Assembly (NCBI RefSeq): GCF_041088075.1
Contig: NZ_JBGCVY010000014.1
Coordinates: 62,001-126,000, forward strand
Direction: 5' to 3'
Length of the DNA: 64,000 bases
DNA from: Mucilaginibacter_A sp041088075
GTDB lineage: Bacteria; Bacteroidota; Bacteroidia; Sphingobacteriales; Sphingobacteriaceae
The position numbers were made by a program, and so were the translations under genes. Numbering within the stretch: the stretch's first letter is position 1; the number at the start of each line of letters is the position of its first letter. This document shows, piece after piece, positions 41,316 through 49,382 of this stretch. The notes below the pieces were generated by a model. It saw only the letters and a list, made by a program, of their open reading frames with translations. It made no database searches and was not told where the DNA came from.

Positions 41316-43778
41316 ATGGACATTCAATTTAAAGGAGAGCACCTTTTGCCGGGGCAGCTCGGCCAGTTATTTATTATTCTGGCATTTGGCTCGGCGCTTT
41401 TTTCTGCTATCAGTTATTATTTTGCAACCGTAAACAAAAACCAGCTCGATAATAGTTGGAAAAAAATGGCCCGTTACGGCTATTTTATCAACACGCTTTC
41501 GGTTGTTGGTATTGGTGCCTGTTTGTTTTACATCATTTACACCAACCTGTTCGAGTACCATTATGCCTGGGCGCACTCATCGCGCACATTGCCGGTTTAC
41601 TACATCATTTCCAGTTATTGGGATGGGCAGGAGGGCAGTTTCTGGCTTTGGGGGTTTTGGCAAGCCGTACTGGGAAACATACTAATCTGGAAAGCGAAAT
41701 CCTGGGAAAGCCCGGTAATGGCTGTTGTGGCTTTATCACAGGCATTTATTACTTCGATGCTGATTGGGGTAGAAATGTTCGGAACGCGTATAGGCAGTTC
41801 GCCATTTATTTTGCTGCGTAATGCGGTAGAAGGGCCAATTTTCAGTCGCCCAGATTACTTAACTTATATCAAGGACGGCAACGGTTTAAACCCTTTACTG
41901 CAAAATTATTGGATGATTATCCATCCGCCAACGTTGTTTTTAGGTTTTGCTTCGATGGTGGTCCCTTTTGCTTACGCCATTGCCGGTTTATGGCAACGCC
42001 GGTATAAAGATTGGATCAAACCAGCTATTTCCTACTCGCTTTTTGCGGTGATGGTTTTAGGGACCGGCATCATCATGGGTTCGTTTTGGGCTTACGAATC
42101 ACTGAACTTTGGCGGTTTTTGGGCCTGGGATCCGGTGGAAAATGCTTCTTTTATCCCCTGGTTAACGCTGATCGGTGGCGTACATGTTTTGATCGTTTAT
42201 AAAAATACCGGCCATTCTTATTTTACGGCTGCTTTCCTGGTCATCATCAGTTTCATACTGGTTTTGTACGCTTCTTTTTTAACGCGAAGCGGAATTCTCG
42301 GCAACACTTCCGTCCATGCTTTTACCGATTTGGGCATGAGCGGGCAATTGCTGGTTTTCATGTTTGCTTTTATTGCGATTTCGGTTTGGCTGCTTGTTAC
42401 GCGTTGGAAAGAAATGCCAATTACCAAAAAAGATGAAGAAACTTATTCCCGCGAGTTTTGGATGTTTGTTGGCGCAGTTTTCTTGGCTTTATCTTGCCTG
42501 CAATTGGTGATTGTTACTTCCATCCCGGTTTGGAATGCAATTTTCGGAACAAAAACTGCACCGCCAACAGAACCGGTAAAGCTGTACAACATCGTGCAAT
42601 CTTCTTTTGCCGTTGTAATTACGCTGCTGATGGGTTTTGCGCAATTTTTGAAATACAAACGTTCGGATGCCACCACTTTTCTGATCCGTTCTATGGTTTA
42701 CTTAGTTTTTGCTGCTTTAATAAGTGGAATCATCATTTGGGCTTCCGGCCTTTACCATACGCATTTGGTTTACATGCTGGTTATTTTCGGTTCGGTTTAT
42801 GCTGTGCTGGCCAATACCAAATACCTGGCCGATATTTTTAAAGGCAAAACAAAGTTAGTTGGTTCGGCGGTGGCGCATATTGGCTTTGCGTTGTTGCTGG
42901 TTGGCGCGGTTATTTCTTCGGGAACAAGCCGTGTTATCACCATTAATGACAGCGGCGTTGGTTTCGGGACGGAGTTTGAAAAGGTCGGCAACTCGCGTGA
43001 AAACCTGCGTTTGGATTTTAATACGCCAACCAAAATCGGCCCTTACACGGCAACTTATGTCGGCGATTCTTTAAACGGGCCGAACCATTATTTCAAAGTA
43101 AATTACAAACGCATTGATGATAAAACTGGCAAAGTAACCGAGAATTTCAACTTATTGCCAAATGCGCAGGCCAACCCCAAAATGGGTTTGGTTTCTTCGC
43201 CGGATACACGCCATTACGTTTTTAAAGACATGTATTCGTATGTCAGTATCGCATTTCCAATGAAATTTCAGGACGATCAAACTGCAGAAAACGAAGGCCA
43301 CGGCGAAGCCAACGAAGATAAAGCGTACGCCAAACCAGTCATACACGAAATGAACATCGGCGATACCATCCGTTACCGCGCCGGGTTGATCATTTTAAAA
43401 GCGTTGAACAAAGATGCCAAAGTGCGCGACATTCCGTTGGCCAAAAACGATGTTTCGGTTGGCGCACAGTTGGAAGTGCAAAGCAACGGCAAGGTTTTTA
43501 CAACCGAACCGATCTTTATGATCAAAGGCGGCAACAAGTTTGATTTTAGTAAAAAGGTAGACAGTGCCGATTTGAAAGTGCGTTTCTCTAACATTTTGCC
43601 CGAAAAAGGAAAATTAGAAATCACCACTTATGTGAAACCGGAAGGCGAAAAACCATACATTGTGATGAAAGCAATTGAGTTTCCTTCCATCAATTTCTTC
43701 TGGTCCGGAACCATAATCATGGTAATTGGCTTTTTACTTTCTATCTTCCGCAGAAACAAGGAACTGAAAACGGCATAA
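41316..43778 (+). CDS. ccmF: Cytochrome c biogenesis protein CcmF (heme lyase component)
   Basis: An 820-residue polytopic membrane protein with about 14-15 helices that attaches heme to apocytochrome. The WWD heme-handling domain is NFGGFWAWDPVENASFIPWL; upstream DGQEGSFWLWGFW and MIIHPPTLFLGF provide other conserved heme-site residues, and LTRSGILGNTSVHAF follows. Residues ~545-795 are a large periplasmic domain with a final helix. It is longer than E. coli CcmF (~650). No CcmH/CcmI is seen in the window. Confidence 0.93.
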   Translation: MDIQFKGEHLLPGQLGQLFIILAFGSALFSAISYYFATVNKNQLDNSWKKMARYGYFINTLSVVGIGACLFYIIYTNLFEYHYAWAHSSRTLPVYYIISSYWDGQEGSFWLWGFWQAVLGNILIWKAKSWESPVMAVVALSQAFITSMLIGVEMFGTRIGSSPFILLRNAVEGPIFSRPDYLTYIKDGNGLNPLLQNYWMIIHPPTLFLGFASMVVPFAYAIAGLWQRRYKDWIKPAISYSLFAVMVLGTGIIMGSFWAYESLNFGGFWAWDPVENASFIPWLTLIGGVHVLIVYKNTGHSYFTAAFLVIISFILVLYASFLTRSGILGNTSVHAFTDLGMSGQLLVFMFAFIAISVWLLVTRWKEMPITKKDEETYSREFWMFVGAVFLALSCLQLVIVTSIPVWNAIFGTKTAPPTEPVKLYNIVQSSFAVVITLLMGFAQFLKYKRSDATTFLIRSMVYLVFAALISGIIIWASGLYHTHLVYMLVIFGSVYAVLANTKYLADIFKGKTKLVGSAVAHIGFALLLVGAVISSGTSRVITINDSGVGFGTEFEKVGNSRENLRLDFNTPTKIGPYTATYVGDSLNGPNHYFKVNYKRIDDKTGKVTENFNLLPNAQANPKMGLVSSPDTRHYVFKDMYSYVSIAFPMKFQDDQTAENEGHGEANEDKAYAKPVIHEMNIGDTIRYRAGLIILKALNKDAKVRDIPLAKNDVSVGAQLEVQSNGKVFTTEPIFMIKGGNKFDFSKKVDSADLKVRFSNILPEKGKLEITTYVKPEGEKPYIVMKAIEFPSINFFWSGTIIMVIGFLLSIFRRNKELKTA

Positions 43779-43785
43779 ACTGCCA

Positions 43786-43811
43786 TACTTCTTTTACTAT
43801 GCAAAAAACAG
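43786..43811. repeat. Hybrid A/B palindrome at the start of the next gene
   Basis: ATACTTCTTTTACTATG, CAAAAAACAGTG: an imperfect inverted copy combining motif A and B bases. The ATG (43799-43801) of the NTF2-like gene is in its centre. Confidence 0.45.
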
Positions 43812-44230
43812 TGGGCTTGATTTTACTATTTCTAAATGTTTTCTCCATTTCTGTAATCGCACAAAGCAAAGAAGAAAAGCAGGTTGCCTCCGCAGTTAAA
43901 ATGCTAATCAAAGCGATGATTGACGGCAACAAAACGGCTTTAGAAAACATCAGTTCTAATGCGTTGAGTTACGGCCATTCCAGCGGAAAAATCCAGGACA
44001 AAGCTGCTTTTGTGAAAGCGATCGTAAGCGGACAATCAGACTTTGTAACGATCAATCTAACCGATCAAACCATCGTCGTAAAAGATAAAACGGCTATCGT
44101 CCGGCACAAACTTTCGGCACAAACCAACGACGGCGGAAAACCGGGAAACGTAAATTTAGGCGTAATGCTGGTTTGGGTGAAAGAAAAAGGCAACTGGAAA
44201 TTGTTGGGACGGCAAGCTTTTAAACTGTAA
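43799..44230 (+). CDS. Secreted NTF2-like (DUF4440 type) protein
   Basis: A 143-residue protein with a signal peptide (MQKTVGLILLFLNVFSISVIAQ) and a SnoaL/DUF4440-like cone fold: VASAVKMLIKAMIDGNKTALENI, then LSYGHSSGKIQDKAAFVKAI and MLVWVKEKGNWKLLGRQA. These domains bind small ligands or act as isomerases; none can be assigned. The TAA stop overlaps a motif A copy. Confidence 0.82.
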   Translation: MQKTVGLILLFLNVFSISVIAQSKEEKQVASAVKMLIKAMIDGNKTALENISSNALSYGHSSGKIQDKAAFVKAIVSGQSDFVTINLTDQTIVVKDKTAIVRHKLSAQTNDGGKPGNVNLGVMLVWVKEKGNWKLLGRQAFKL

Positions 44231-44253
44231 TGCTTCTTTTATCGCATCAAATT
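44230..44253 (-). repeat. Motif A copy on a stop codon
   Basis: The TAA stop reads into ATGCTTCTTTTATCG, CATCAAATT; the A is shared by stop and motif. Confidence 0.75.
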
Positions 44254-44267
44254 ATTTAAACATTTCT

Positions 44268-44309
44268 GGAAATATTTCTGTTTCTCAAAGAAATATTTCC
44301 GTATTTTTG
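44268..44309 (+). promoter_or_regulatory. Operator and promoter of the Xre-RES module
   Basis: GGAAATATTTCT (44268-44279) and AGAAATATTTCC (44289-44300) are perfect 12-bp inverted arms nine bases apart, directly abutting a -7 box TATTTTTG (44302-44309). The gene start is 16 bases on. An autorepressing Xre antitoxin is the natural ligand. Confidence 0.75.
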
Positions 44310-44325
44310 ATTTAAATAAAAGGCG

Positions 44326-44793
44326 ATGTCTAAAGAGAAAACAACATCAAAAAAAGCTACCGGAACAAATCCGCAAAGCATACTCCAGGAAGCTTGTGCA
44401 GTTTACCAGCCTTTGTATGCCAACCCAGTCAGTTTATTAACCGGTTCTAAAAAAGGGCTTGCTGCCAAAGCTGCCTTAGATTTTCTTGATTTGTCTGGTT
44501 TTAGTGCCGATGAATTTCAGGATACTTTTAAAACCACGATCAAAACGATTCAAAATTATGATCGCCAAGAACTGAAACTGGATGCTGCATTAAGTGAGAA
44601 ACTGCTTAAATCGTTTGCTTTATTTGAAAAAGGCATCGAATTGTTTGGTTCGGCAAAAGCCTTTCATGATTGGCTTCACGTATCAGCTTACGGTTTAGGA
44701 AACCAGGTTCCGGTTGAAATGATGGACACCATAACCGGGATTGGTTTGATCGAAGACGAACTGATCCGCATCGCTTATGGCGATTTAGCCTAA
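44326..44793 (+). CDS. Xre/MbcA-type antitoxin with DUF2384 domain
   Basis: A 155-residue protein. The N-terminal ~20 residues are a basic leader; the middle matches the Xre-like DNA-binding part of RES-linked antitoxins (LAAKAALDFLDLSGFSADEF, then TIKTIQNY); the C-terminal toxin-binding domain shows AKAFHDWLHVSAYGLGNQVP, then GLIEDELIRIAYGDLA. It neutralises the RES toxin encoded two bases downstream and probably represses the operon through the palindrome upstream. Confidence 0.88.
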   Translation: MSKEKTTSKKATGTNPQSILQEACAVYQPLYANPVSLLTGSKKGLAAKAALDFLDLSGFSADEFQDTFKTTIKTIQNYDRQELKLDAALSEKLLKSFALFEKGIELFGSAKAFHDWLHVSAYGLGNQVPVEMMDTITGIGLIEDELIRIAYGDLA

Positions 44794-44795
44794 AG

Positions 44796-45245
44796 ATGTT
44801 GGTTTACAGGATTACGTTGAGTGTTTATGCGAATGCATTGAAAGCATCGGGCAGGGCGGCAAGGTGGAACCCAAATAAAACCGAGATGATTTATACGACT
44901 TCTAACCGTTCTTTGGCTTGCTTAGAAAACGTTGTACACCGTGGCCAATTAGGTTTAAGCCAAATTTTTAGTATCATGACCATCGAAATAGATGACCAGA
45001 TTGAAAAGGGAAAAATAGGTTTAAACGACTTGCCAAAGGATTGGAAAGAATTTGACCAGATGCCATTTACCCAAACGCTTGGCGGGCAATGGATCAAAAC
45101 GAATAAAACTGCAGTTCTGGAAGTTCCTTCTTCAATTATTGAAGAAGAGGTAAATTATTTAATCAATCCTAATCACGTTGATTTTAAGTGGATTGAACTC
45201 ATCAAAACAGACTCTTTTGTGTTTGACCAAAGAATAAAATTGTAA
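44796..45245 (+). CDS. RES domain toxin (NAD-consuming)
   Basis: A 149-residue RES-fold toxin. The family's Arg, Glu and Ser are visible in MLVYRI and AARWN, in IYTTSNRSLACLE, and in VLEVPSSI. Characterised members (for example MbcT) degrade NAD+ by phosphorolysis or hydrolysis. It pairs with the antitoxin two bases upstream. The stop TAA shares bases with a motif A copy. Confidence 0.9.
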   Translation: MLVYRITLSVYANALKASGRAARWNPNKTEMIYTTSNRSLACLENVVHRGQLGLSQIFSIMTIEIDDQIEKGKIGLNDLPKDWKEFDQMPFTQTLGGQWIKTNKTAVLEVPSSIIEEEVNYLINPNHVDFKWIELIKTDSFVFDQRIKL

Positions 45246-45271
45246 TGCTTCTTTTACCATATAAAAATTCG
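45245..45271 (-). repeat. Motif A copy on the stop codon of the RES toxin
   Basis: TAATGCTTCTTTTACC, ATATAAAAATTCG; the first three bases are the toxin stop codon. Confidence 0.8.
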
Positions 45272-45290
45272 ACAAGCTCATTACTTTGAT

Positions 45291-46067
45291 ATGCGCATCA
45301 CTTTAGTTGGTTCGGGCAATGTGGCCACACATTTGGGTGCAGCTTTGGTAAATGCCGGCCATCGTATTGCGCAGGTTTGGAGCAGAGATTTGCAAAACGC
45401 GGCTTTGCTTGCTTATCATCTTAAAGCAGAACCGGTTGATGATTTAAGTGAAATCCGCCCGGAAACAGACCTAATCGTTATCTCCGTAAAAGACGATGCG
45501 GTGGAAACGGTTGCTTCTTTTATCCCTATAAAAAATGTATTGGTAGTGCATACTTGCGGCTCGGTAGGTTTGCAAACTTTGAAAAAGTATTTTGATACTT
45601 GCGGCGTTTTTTATCCGTTGCAAACCTTTTCAAAAACGCGCGAACTGGATTTTCGTTCCGTTCCGCTTTGCATAGAAAGTACCGATAAAAACAGTACGGC
45701 GCGGTTGCTCGATCTTGGAAGAAGTATCAGCAATAACGTAACTTATATTGATTCGGCACAGCGTAAAACCTTGCACTTGGCTGCGGTTTTTGCCTGCAAT
45801 TTCCCAAATTATTTATATGCCGTTGCTGCGGAACTTCTTTCGAAACAGCAAATGGATTTTGGTTTGATAAAACCTTTGATCCTGGAAACAGCATCCAAAG
45901 TACAATCTTTTTTACCGCAAGAAGTACAAACCGGGCCAGCCAAAAGGCGCGATGGGCAAACCATGGCGGCGCATTTAGAATTGTTACAGCAATATCCGGA
46001 ATGGCAGCAGTTGTACACGTTGCTCAGTCAGGGTATTATCAAAATGGACGAACCGCCTTCAGCCTGA
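45291..46067 (+). CDS. Rossmann-like plus DUF2520 domain protein
   Basis: A 258-residue protein. The N-terminus ITLVGSGNVATHLGAALVNAGH is an NAD(P)-type Rossmann loop, followed by LIVISVKDDAV. The C-terminal helical DUF2520 domain has HLAAVFACNFPNYLYAVA and TGPAKRRDGQTMAAHLELL. It resembles 6-phosphogluconate-dehydrogenase/ProC-like folds; the reaction is unknown. Variant motif A and B copies lie inside. Confidence 0.87.
   Translation: MRITLVGSGNVATHLGAALVNAGHRIAQVWSRDLQNAALLAYHLKAEPVDDLSEIRPETDLIVISVKDDAVETVASFIPIKNVLVVHTCGSVGLQTLKKYFDTCGVFYPLQTFSKTRELDFRSVPLCIESTDKNSTARLLDLGRSISNNVTYIDSAQRKTLHLAAVFACNFPNYLYAVAAELLSKQQMDFGLIKPLILETASKVQSFLPQEVQTGPAKRRDGQTMAAHLELLQQYPEWQQLYTLLSQGIIKMDEPPSA
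45510..45537 (-). repeat. Variant motif A inside the DUF2520 gene
   Basis: GTTGCTTCTTTTATCC, CTATAAAAAATG, one head base off; encodes VASFIPIKNV. Confidence 0.45.
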
Positions 46068-46092
46068 ACTAAAATTATTACTTTTGCGTGCA

Positions 46093-46425
46093 ATGGAAAT
46101 TTATAACGTCAGGATTAACTTTGAAGAAGCAGGAGTGCAATCTGTAGTATTGCCGATTGCCGAAGGAGAATCTGTATTGGATGTTTGTTTGGAAAACGGC
46201 ATTGACCTGCAACACAATTGCGGCGGCGTTTGCGGCTGCAGCACCTGCCACATTTATGTGAACAAGGGCATGGATAAGGTGCAGGAAATATCCGACAAAG
46301 AAGAAGATTTTATAGACCGCGCCGTAAACCCGCGCATCACGTCGCGCTTGGGTTGCCAATGTGTGATGATTGACGGCGACATTGAAGTTACCATTCCAGA
46401 CCAGTCCCAATTTCTGGGCCATTAA
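46093..46425 (+). CDS. Adrenodoxin-type 2Fe-2S ferredoxin
   Basis: A 110-residue ferredoxin. The cluster ligands are in NCGGVCGCSTCH, with the fourth cysteine in RLGCQC. It is the ISC-type ferredoxin that supplies electrons for iron-sulfur cluster assembly. iscX follows 14 bases downstream, supporting that role. The ATG at 46093 is preferred to a TTG at 46084. Confidence 0.92.
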   Translation: MEIYNVRINFEEAGVQSVVLPIAEGESVLDVCLENGIDLQHNCGGVCGCSTCHIYVNKGMDKVQEISDKEEDFIDRAVNPRITSRLGCQCVMIDGDIEVTIPDQSQFLGH

Positions 46426-46439
46426 ACCTCAAATCAATT

Positions 46440-46682
46440 ATGTTGGATAAAGATTTTGCCCTGCCCATTCATTGGAACGATTACGAAGACATTGCCATGA
46501 GTTTGTACGAAAAGTTTGGCGATGATTTTAACGATTCTAAAATTTACCGTGTGCGCTTTACCGATTTGTTGGAATGGGTACTCACGCTGCCCAATTTTGT
46601 AGGTAAACGCGAAGAAAGCAACGAAGGCCATTTAGAGCAAATCCAAACCGCTTGGGCTTACGAATGGCGCGATAACCAGTAA
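46440..46682 (+). CDS. iscX: Fe-S assembly protein IscX
   Basis: An 80-residue acidic protein with IHWNDYEDIAMSLYEKFGDD, then VRFTDLLEWVLTLPNF and AWAYEWRD, matching IscX, a small regulator that binds IscS and iron. It is ~14 residues longer than E. coli IscX. It pairs with the ferredoxin upstream. Confidence 0.93.
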   Translation: MLDKDFALPIHWNDYEDIAMSLYEKFGDDFNDSKIYRVRFTDLLEWVLTLPNFVGKREESNEGHLEQIQTAWAYEWRDNQ

Positions 46683-46796
46683 AAAAGTATTAAGTAATTA
46701 GTATCAGGTATCAAGTATCAAGTATCAAGTAATACTGATTACTGGCTTTGTTTCGCTTTGTCTTGATACTTGCTACTTGCTACTCAATACTTCCTC
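46681..46796. repeat. Short-word repeat hairpin (TATCAAG / CTTGATA family)
   Basis: GTATCAGGTATCAAG repeated as TATCAAGTATCAAG, then after a ~30-base gap the complementary words CTTGATACTTG, CTACTTGCTAC. The arms can fold into a long stem between iscX and kdsC. No gene in the gap. Confidence 0.7.
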
Positions 46797-46799
46797 CTC

Positions 46800-47315
46800 A
46801 TGTACCTCGAAAAACTAAAAAACATCAAAGCCTTTATCCTCGATGTGGATGGCGTTTTAACCAATGGCGATATTACCGTGGCGGAGAACGGCGACCAGAT
46901 GCGGCACTTTAACGTAAAGGATGGTTATGCCATTAACCACGCCATCAAATCCGGTTATTATATAGCAGTGATTTCTGGTGGACGCTCACAAGGCGTCATG
47001 TCGCGTTTAACGGGTTTGGGTGTGAAAGATGTTTTCCTCGGCATCAGCCACAAGCTGGAAGTTTACGACCGCGTTGTGGCGGATATGCAACTGCAGCCCG
47101 AACAGATTTTGTATATGGGCGATGATATTCCGGATTTGGATGTACTAAAAAAAGCAGGTTTGCCCACTTGCCCTGCCGATGCCTGCGAAGAAGTAAAAGC
47201 GGTTGCCGAATACATTTCGCCTATCATGGGCGGCAAAGGCTGCGTACGTGATGTGATCGAGAAAGTATTGAAAATGCAGGATCAATGGATGAAGGAAAAT
47301 GCGACGAGTTTTTAG
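46800..47315 (+). CDS. kdsC: KdsC-like 3-deoxy-D-manno-octulosonate 8-phosphate phosphatase
   Basis: A 171-residue C0-type HAD phosphatase without a cap domain. Nucleophile loop FILDVDGVLTNG, then AVISGGRS, a conserved Lys in ISHKLEVY, and MGDDIPDLDVLKKAGL. It dephosphorylates KDO 8-phosphate on the way to lipid A-KDO. ATG 46800 is chosen because the upstream part of the frame lies in repeat DNA. Confidence 0.9.
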   Translation: MYLEKLKNIKAFILDVDGVLTNGDITVAENGDQMRHFNVKDGYAINHAIKSGYYIAVISGGRSQGVMSRLTGLGVKDVFLGISHKLEVYDRVVADMQLQPEQILYMGDDIPDLDVLKKAGLPTCPADACEEVKAVAEYISPIMGGKGCVRDVIEKVLKMQDQWMKENATSF

Positions 47316-47393
47316 GTTAGAGGCGGAAAGGCAAAGGGTTGAAAGGTAAAAGGAGAAAATCAAAAAGGTAAAAATTAAAAGGTATCCGCCACG

Positions 47394-47428
47394 TCTCCCT
47401 CTCTTTTGGAGAGGGTTGGGGTGAGGCT
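47394..47428. repeat. Dispersed repeat, CTCTTTTGGAGAGGG family
   Basis: CTCCCTCTCTTTTGGAGAGG, then GTTGGGGTGAGGC: a short hairpin followed by a G-rich tail. A related copy is at 57064-57150. It lies just before the maf start. Confidence 0.65.
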
Positions 47429-47438
47429 AAAAAATATT

Positions 47439-48011
47439 ATGCAAAAATTCCCACCCATCATTCTTGCTTCCAAATCGCCGCGGCGACAGGAACTGTTGCG
47501 TTTGATGAATTTCAATTTCCGCATTGTTTTAAAGGACGTGGACGAATCTTATCCTCAAGGTTTATCGCCCGAAGAGATTGCTGTTTTTATCGCCCAAAAA
47601 AAGGCAGCCGCTTTTGATGAAATGGTGGATGATGAAATCGTGATCACCGCAGATACCATCGTTTCGGTAGAAAACCAGATTTTAGGAAAACCCGAAACAC
47701 CGGAACATGCCATTGCCATGCTGCAACTGCTTTCCGGTCGGAAACATCAGGTCATTACCGGCGTAAGTTTGTTGTACCAACATCGGCAGAACACTTTTTT
47801 TGATGTTTCGGAAGTGCTTTTTCGTCCATTGAAAGACGAGGAAATCCGGTATTATGTAGAAAACTTCAGCCCAATGGACAAAGCCGGCGCTTACGGCATT
47901 CAGGAATGGATTGGCTTAACTGGCATCCAGCGCATCGAAGGTTCTTATACCAATGTGGTTGGTTTGCCTACAGAGAAATTGTATCAGCAATTGATAGCGA
48001 TAAGCCAGTAG
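47439..48011 (+). CDS. Maf family nucleotide pyrophosphatase
   Basis: A 190-residue house-cleaning enzyme that hydrolyses non-canonical or excess nucleoside triphosphates. Signature: PPIILASKSPRRQELLRLM, ADTIVSVENQILGKPE, SGRKHQVITGV and DKAGAYGIQEW. The ATG at 47439 is chosen; the upstream extension is repeat sequence. Confidence 0.93.
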   Translation: MQKFPPIILASKSPRRQELLRLMNFNFRIVLKDVDESYPQGLSPEEIAVFIAQKKAAAFDEMVDDEIVITADTIVSVENQILGKPETPEHAIAMLQLLSGRKHQVITGVSLLYQHRQNTFFDVSEVLFRPLKDEEIRYYVENFSPMDKAGAYGIQEWIGLTGIQRIEGSYTNVVGLPTEKLYQQLIAISQ

Positions 48012-48061
48012 CTTTCAGCAGTTAGCTTTTGCAAGCGGCTAAAGCTCATAGCTGAAAACTG
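48010..48061. repeat. Short-word repeat hairpin (AGCTTTCAGC / GCTGAAAACT family)
   Basis: AGCTTTCAGCAGTTAGCTTT and AAAGCTCATAGCTGAAAACT pair around an 11-base loop. It fills the whole space between the convergent maf and ppx genes and may serve as a bidirectional terminator. Confidence 0.7.
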
Positions 48062-48985
48062 TTATTTCATCTCCGCCAAAACACCTTCTTTTAAAGAATA
48101 AGTAGTCATGCTTAATTTTTGAATTTCTAATTTTTGCACGACAAAAGAAGTAACCAAAGAAGCCACCACAATCATATCCACACGCAAGGGAATAATGCTT
48201 CTTTTAGCCACCCTTTTTTGGTGGCTGGATTGCTTTAACCACTTTGCAATTGCATTAAATTCATTTATTTTAAAATCATAAGTTTTGATTTTTTGGATGT
48301 TAAACAGTTTTCCTTTTTCTGTTTCAATCATTTCGGCATACGTTTCAAAAGATCCGGACGAGCCAATTAAAACCTGCACATCCTGATTTTTGACCGATAA
48401 AAACAGCACCTGCAATTGTTCTTCCAGGTAATCGTTCAGCTTTTTAATATTTTCATCGGTTATCGGATCGGTTTGATGGAAAAGCTGCCGCAACCTTTGC
48501 GCGCCAATTTCAAAGCTTTGTTTCCAAAAAATTTTCTGTTCATCGCACAAAATAAACTCCACGCTGCCGCCGCCGATATCCAAAATCAACGCTTTTTCTG
48601 CCGATAAAATCCCCGAACTTTTTACGCCTTTGTAAATCAGTTCCGCTTCCTGCAAACCATCAATCACTTCAATCTCAATCCCGGTTTTGGCTTTTACTTC
48701 GTTGATAAAATCCAGTCCGTTTTTGGTGCTTCTCACAGCCGAAGTTGCCACCGCCCGAACCCGCGATGCTTCTTTTACCGCTATTTTTTCGGCAAAAAGC
48801 TGCATGGTTTTTACGCCGCGTTCAAAAGCTTCGGCAGTAATCAGGCCGTCTTTCATGCCGCCTTCGCCCAGCTTTACGGCTTCTGTCATGTGCAGGATTT
48901 CTTTAAAACCCGTTTCCGCTTTTTCTGCGATCAGCAAATGGAAGGTGTTGGTGCCGAGGTCCATCACGGCGATGCGTTGGTTCAT
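48062..48985 (-). CDS. Ppx/GppA phosphatase family protein
   Basis: A 307-residue ASKHA-fold exopolyphosphatase or pppGpp phosphatase. Landmarks: MNQRIAVMDLGTNTFHLLI, VRAVATSAVRSTKNG, GLQEAELIYKG, ILDIGGGSVEF and GSSGSFET. I chose ATG 48985 because MNQRIAVMDLGTNTF is the usual start; a longer frame reaches into repeat DNA. Three motif A/B copies lie inside. Confidence 0.9.
   Translation of the reverse strand: MNQRIAVMDLGTNTFHLLIAEKAETGFKEILHMTEAVKLGEGGMKDGLITAEAFERGVKTMQLFAEKIAVKEASRVRAVATSAVRSTKNGLDFINEVKAKTGIEIEVIDGLQEAELIYKGVKSSGILSAEKALILDIGGGSVEFILCDEQKIFWKQSFEIGAQRLRQLFHQTDPITDENIKKLNDYLEEQLQVLFLSVKNQDVQVLIGSSGSFETYAEMIETEKGKLFNIQKIKTYDFKINEFNAIAKWLKQSSHQKRVAKRSIIPLRVDMIVVASLVTSFVVQKLEIQKLSMTTYSLKEGVLAEMK
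48195..48215 (+). repeat. Motif A copy inside the ppx gene
   Basis: ATGCTTCTTTTAGCC; encodes AKRSIIPLR on the minus strand. Confidence 0.5.
48385..48410 (+). repeat. Variant motif B inside the ppx gene
   Basis: GATTTTTGACC, GATAAAAACAGCACC; full-length shape with GCA instead of GTA. Confidence 0.5.
48766..48792 (-). repeat. Motif A copy inside the ppx gene
   Basis: ATGCTTCTTTTACCGC, TATTTTTTCGG; encodes AVKEASRVRA on the minus strand. Confidence 0.5.
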
Positions 48986-49016
48986 AAACCGAAGATGGCG
49001 AAATTTTTTCTTGTCC

Positions 49017-49336
49017 GTTCTTTTTGTTTGATCAAAAAGAACCAACGAAATCAAGAATGCCGGATCGCCTCCGGGCGGCATTCAGCCCCACGCGCCTGGG
49101 CGCATACCTGCAAGCGACCCTGACAACGATAGAAAAACAAAAACTTTCTTCTTTTCATTCACCTAATTTGTGCCGATAAAAGAAGCATCTAAAAAAATTG
49201 TTCAACAAGTGCAAGATTGTAAACCGGATATTCCAAAGTGGCAGGTAGCCGCCCAGGAGCGGAAAGGCCGGCAAAGCGCCCGGAGGGATCGGGTTTGTCT
49301 TGAATTTTTGGTTCTTTTTGTTCAAGCAAAAAGAAC
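49017..49336. repeat. Large inverted repeat with ~96-bp arms
   Basis: The left arm (49017-49112) begins GTTCTTTTTGTTTGAT, CAAAAAGAACC and contains CGCCTCCGGGCGGCATTC. The right arm (49241-49336) is a diverged inverted copy with CCCGGAGGGATCGGG and TTGGTTCTTTTTGTTCAAG. Each arm carries its own GTTCTTTTTG/CAAAAAGAAC hairpin and a GC-rich half. A motif A copy lies in the centre. No gene is seen in this 400-base gap. Confidence 0.7.
49159..49189 (+). repeat. Motif A copy between the arms of the large inverted repeat
   Basis: TCACCTAATTTGTGCC, GATAAAAGAAGCATC, full length. Confidence 0.75.
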
Positions 49337-49352
49337 GTTAAATCAAATTAAC

Positions 49353-49382
49353 ATACTGTTTTTATCCCCCTAAAAACAGTAT
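49353..49382. repeat. Perfect motif B palindrome on the stop of the ABC permease gene
   Basis: ATACTGTTTTTA, TCCCCC, TAAAAACAGTAT: 12-bp perfect arms with a 6-base centre. The permease stop codon (49382-49384, minus strand) uses its last base. Confidence 0.85.

Noticed and set aside
42141..42161. Motif A core in ccmF (AATGCTTCTTTTATCC)
   Set aside because: It encodes VENASFIPWL, part of the universally conserved WDPVENAS motif of CcmF, so this copy is explained by protein conservation and is not listed as a repeat.
49060..49130. GC-rich block as a structured RNA gene (e.g. 6S, tmRNA or SRP RNA)
   Set aside because: It has no recognisable tmRNA, SRP or tRNA-like sequence and is better explained as one arm of the inverted repeat.
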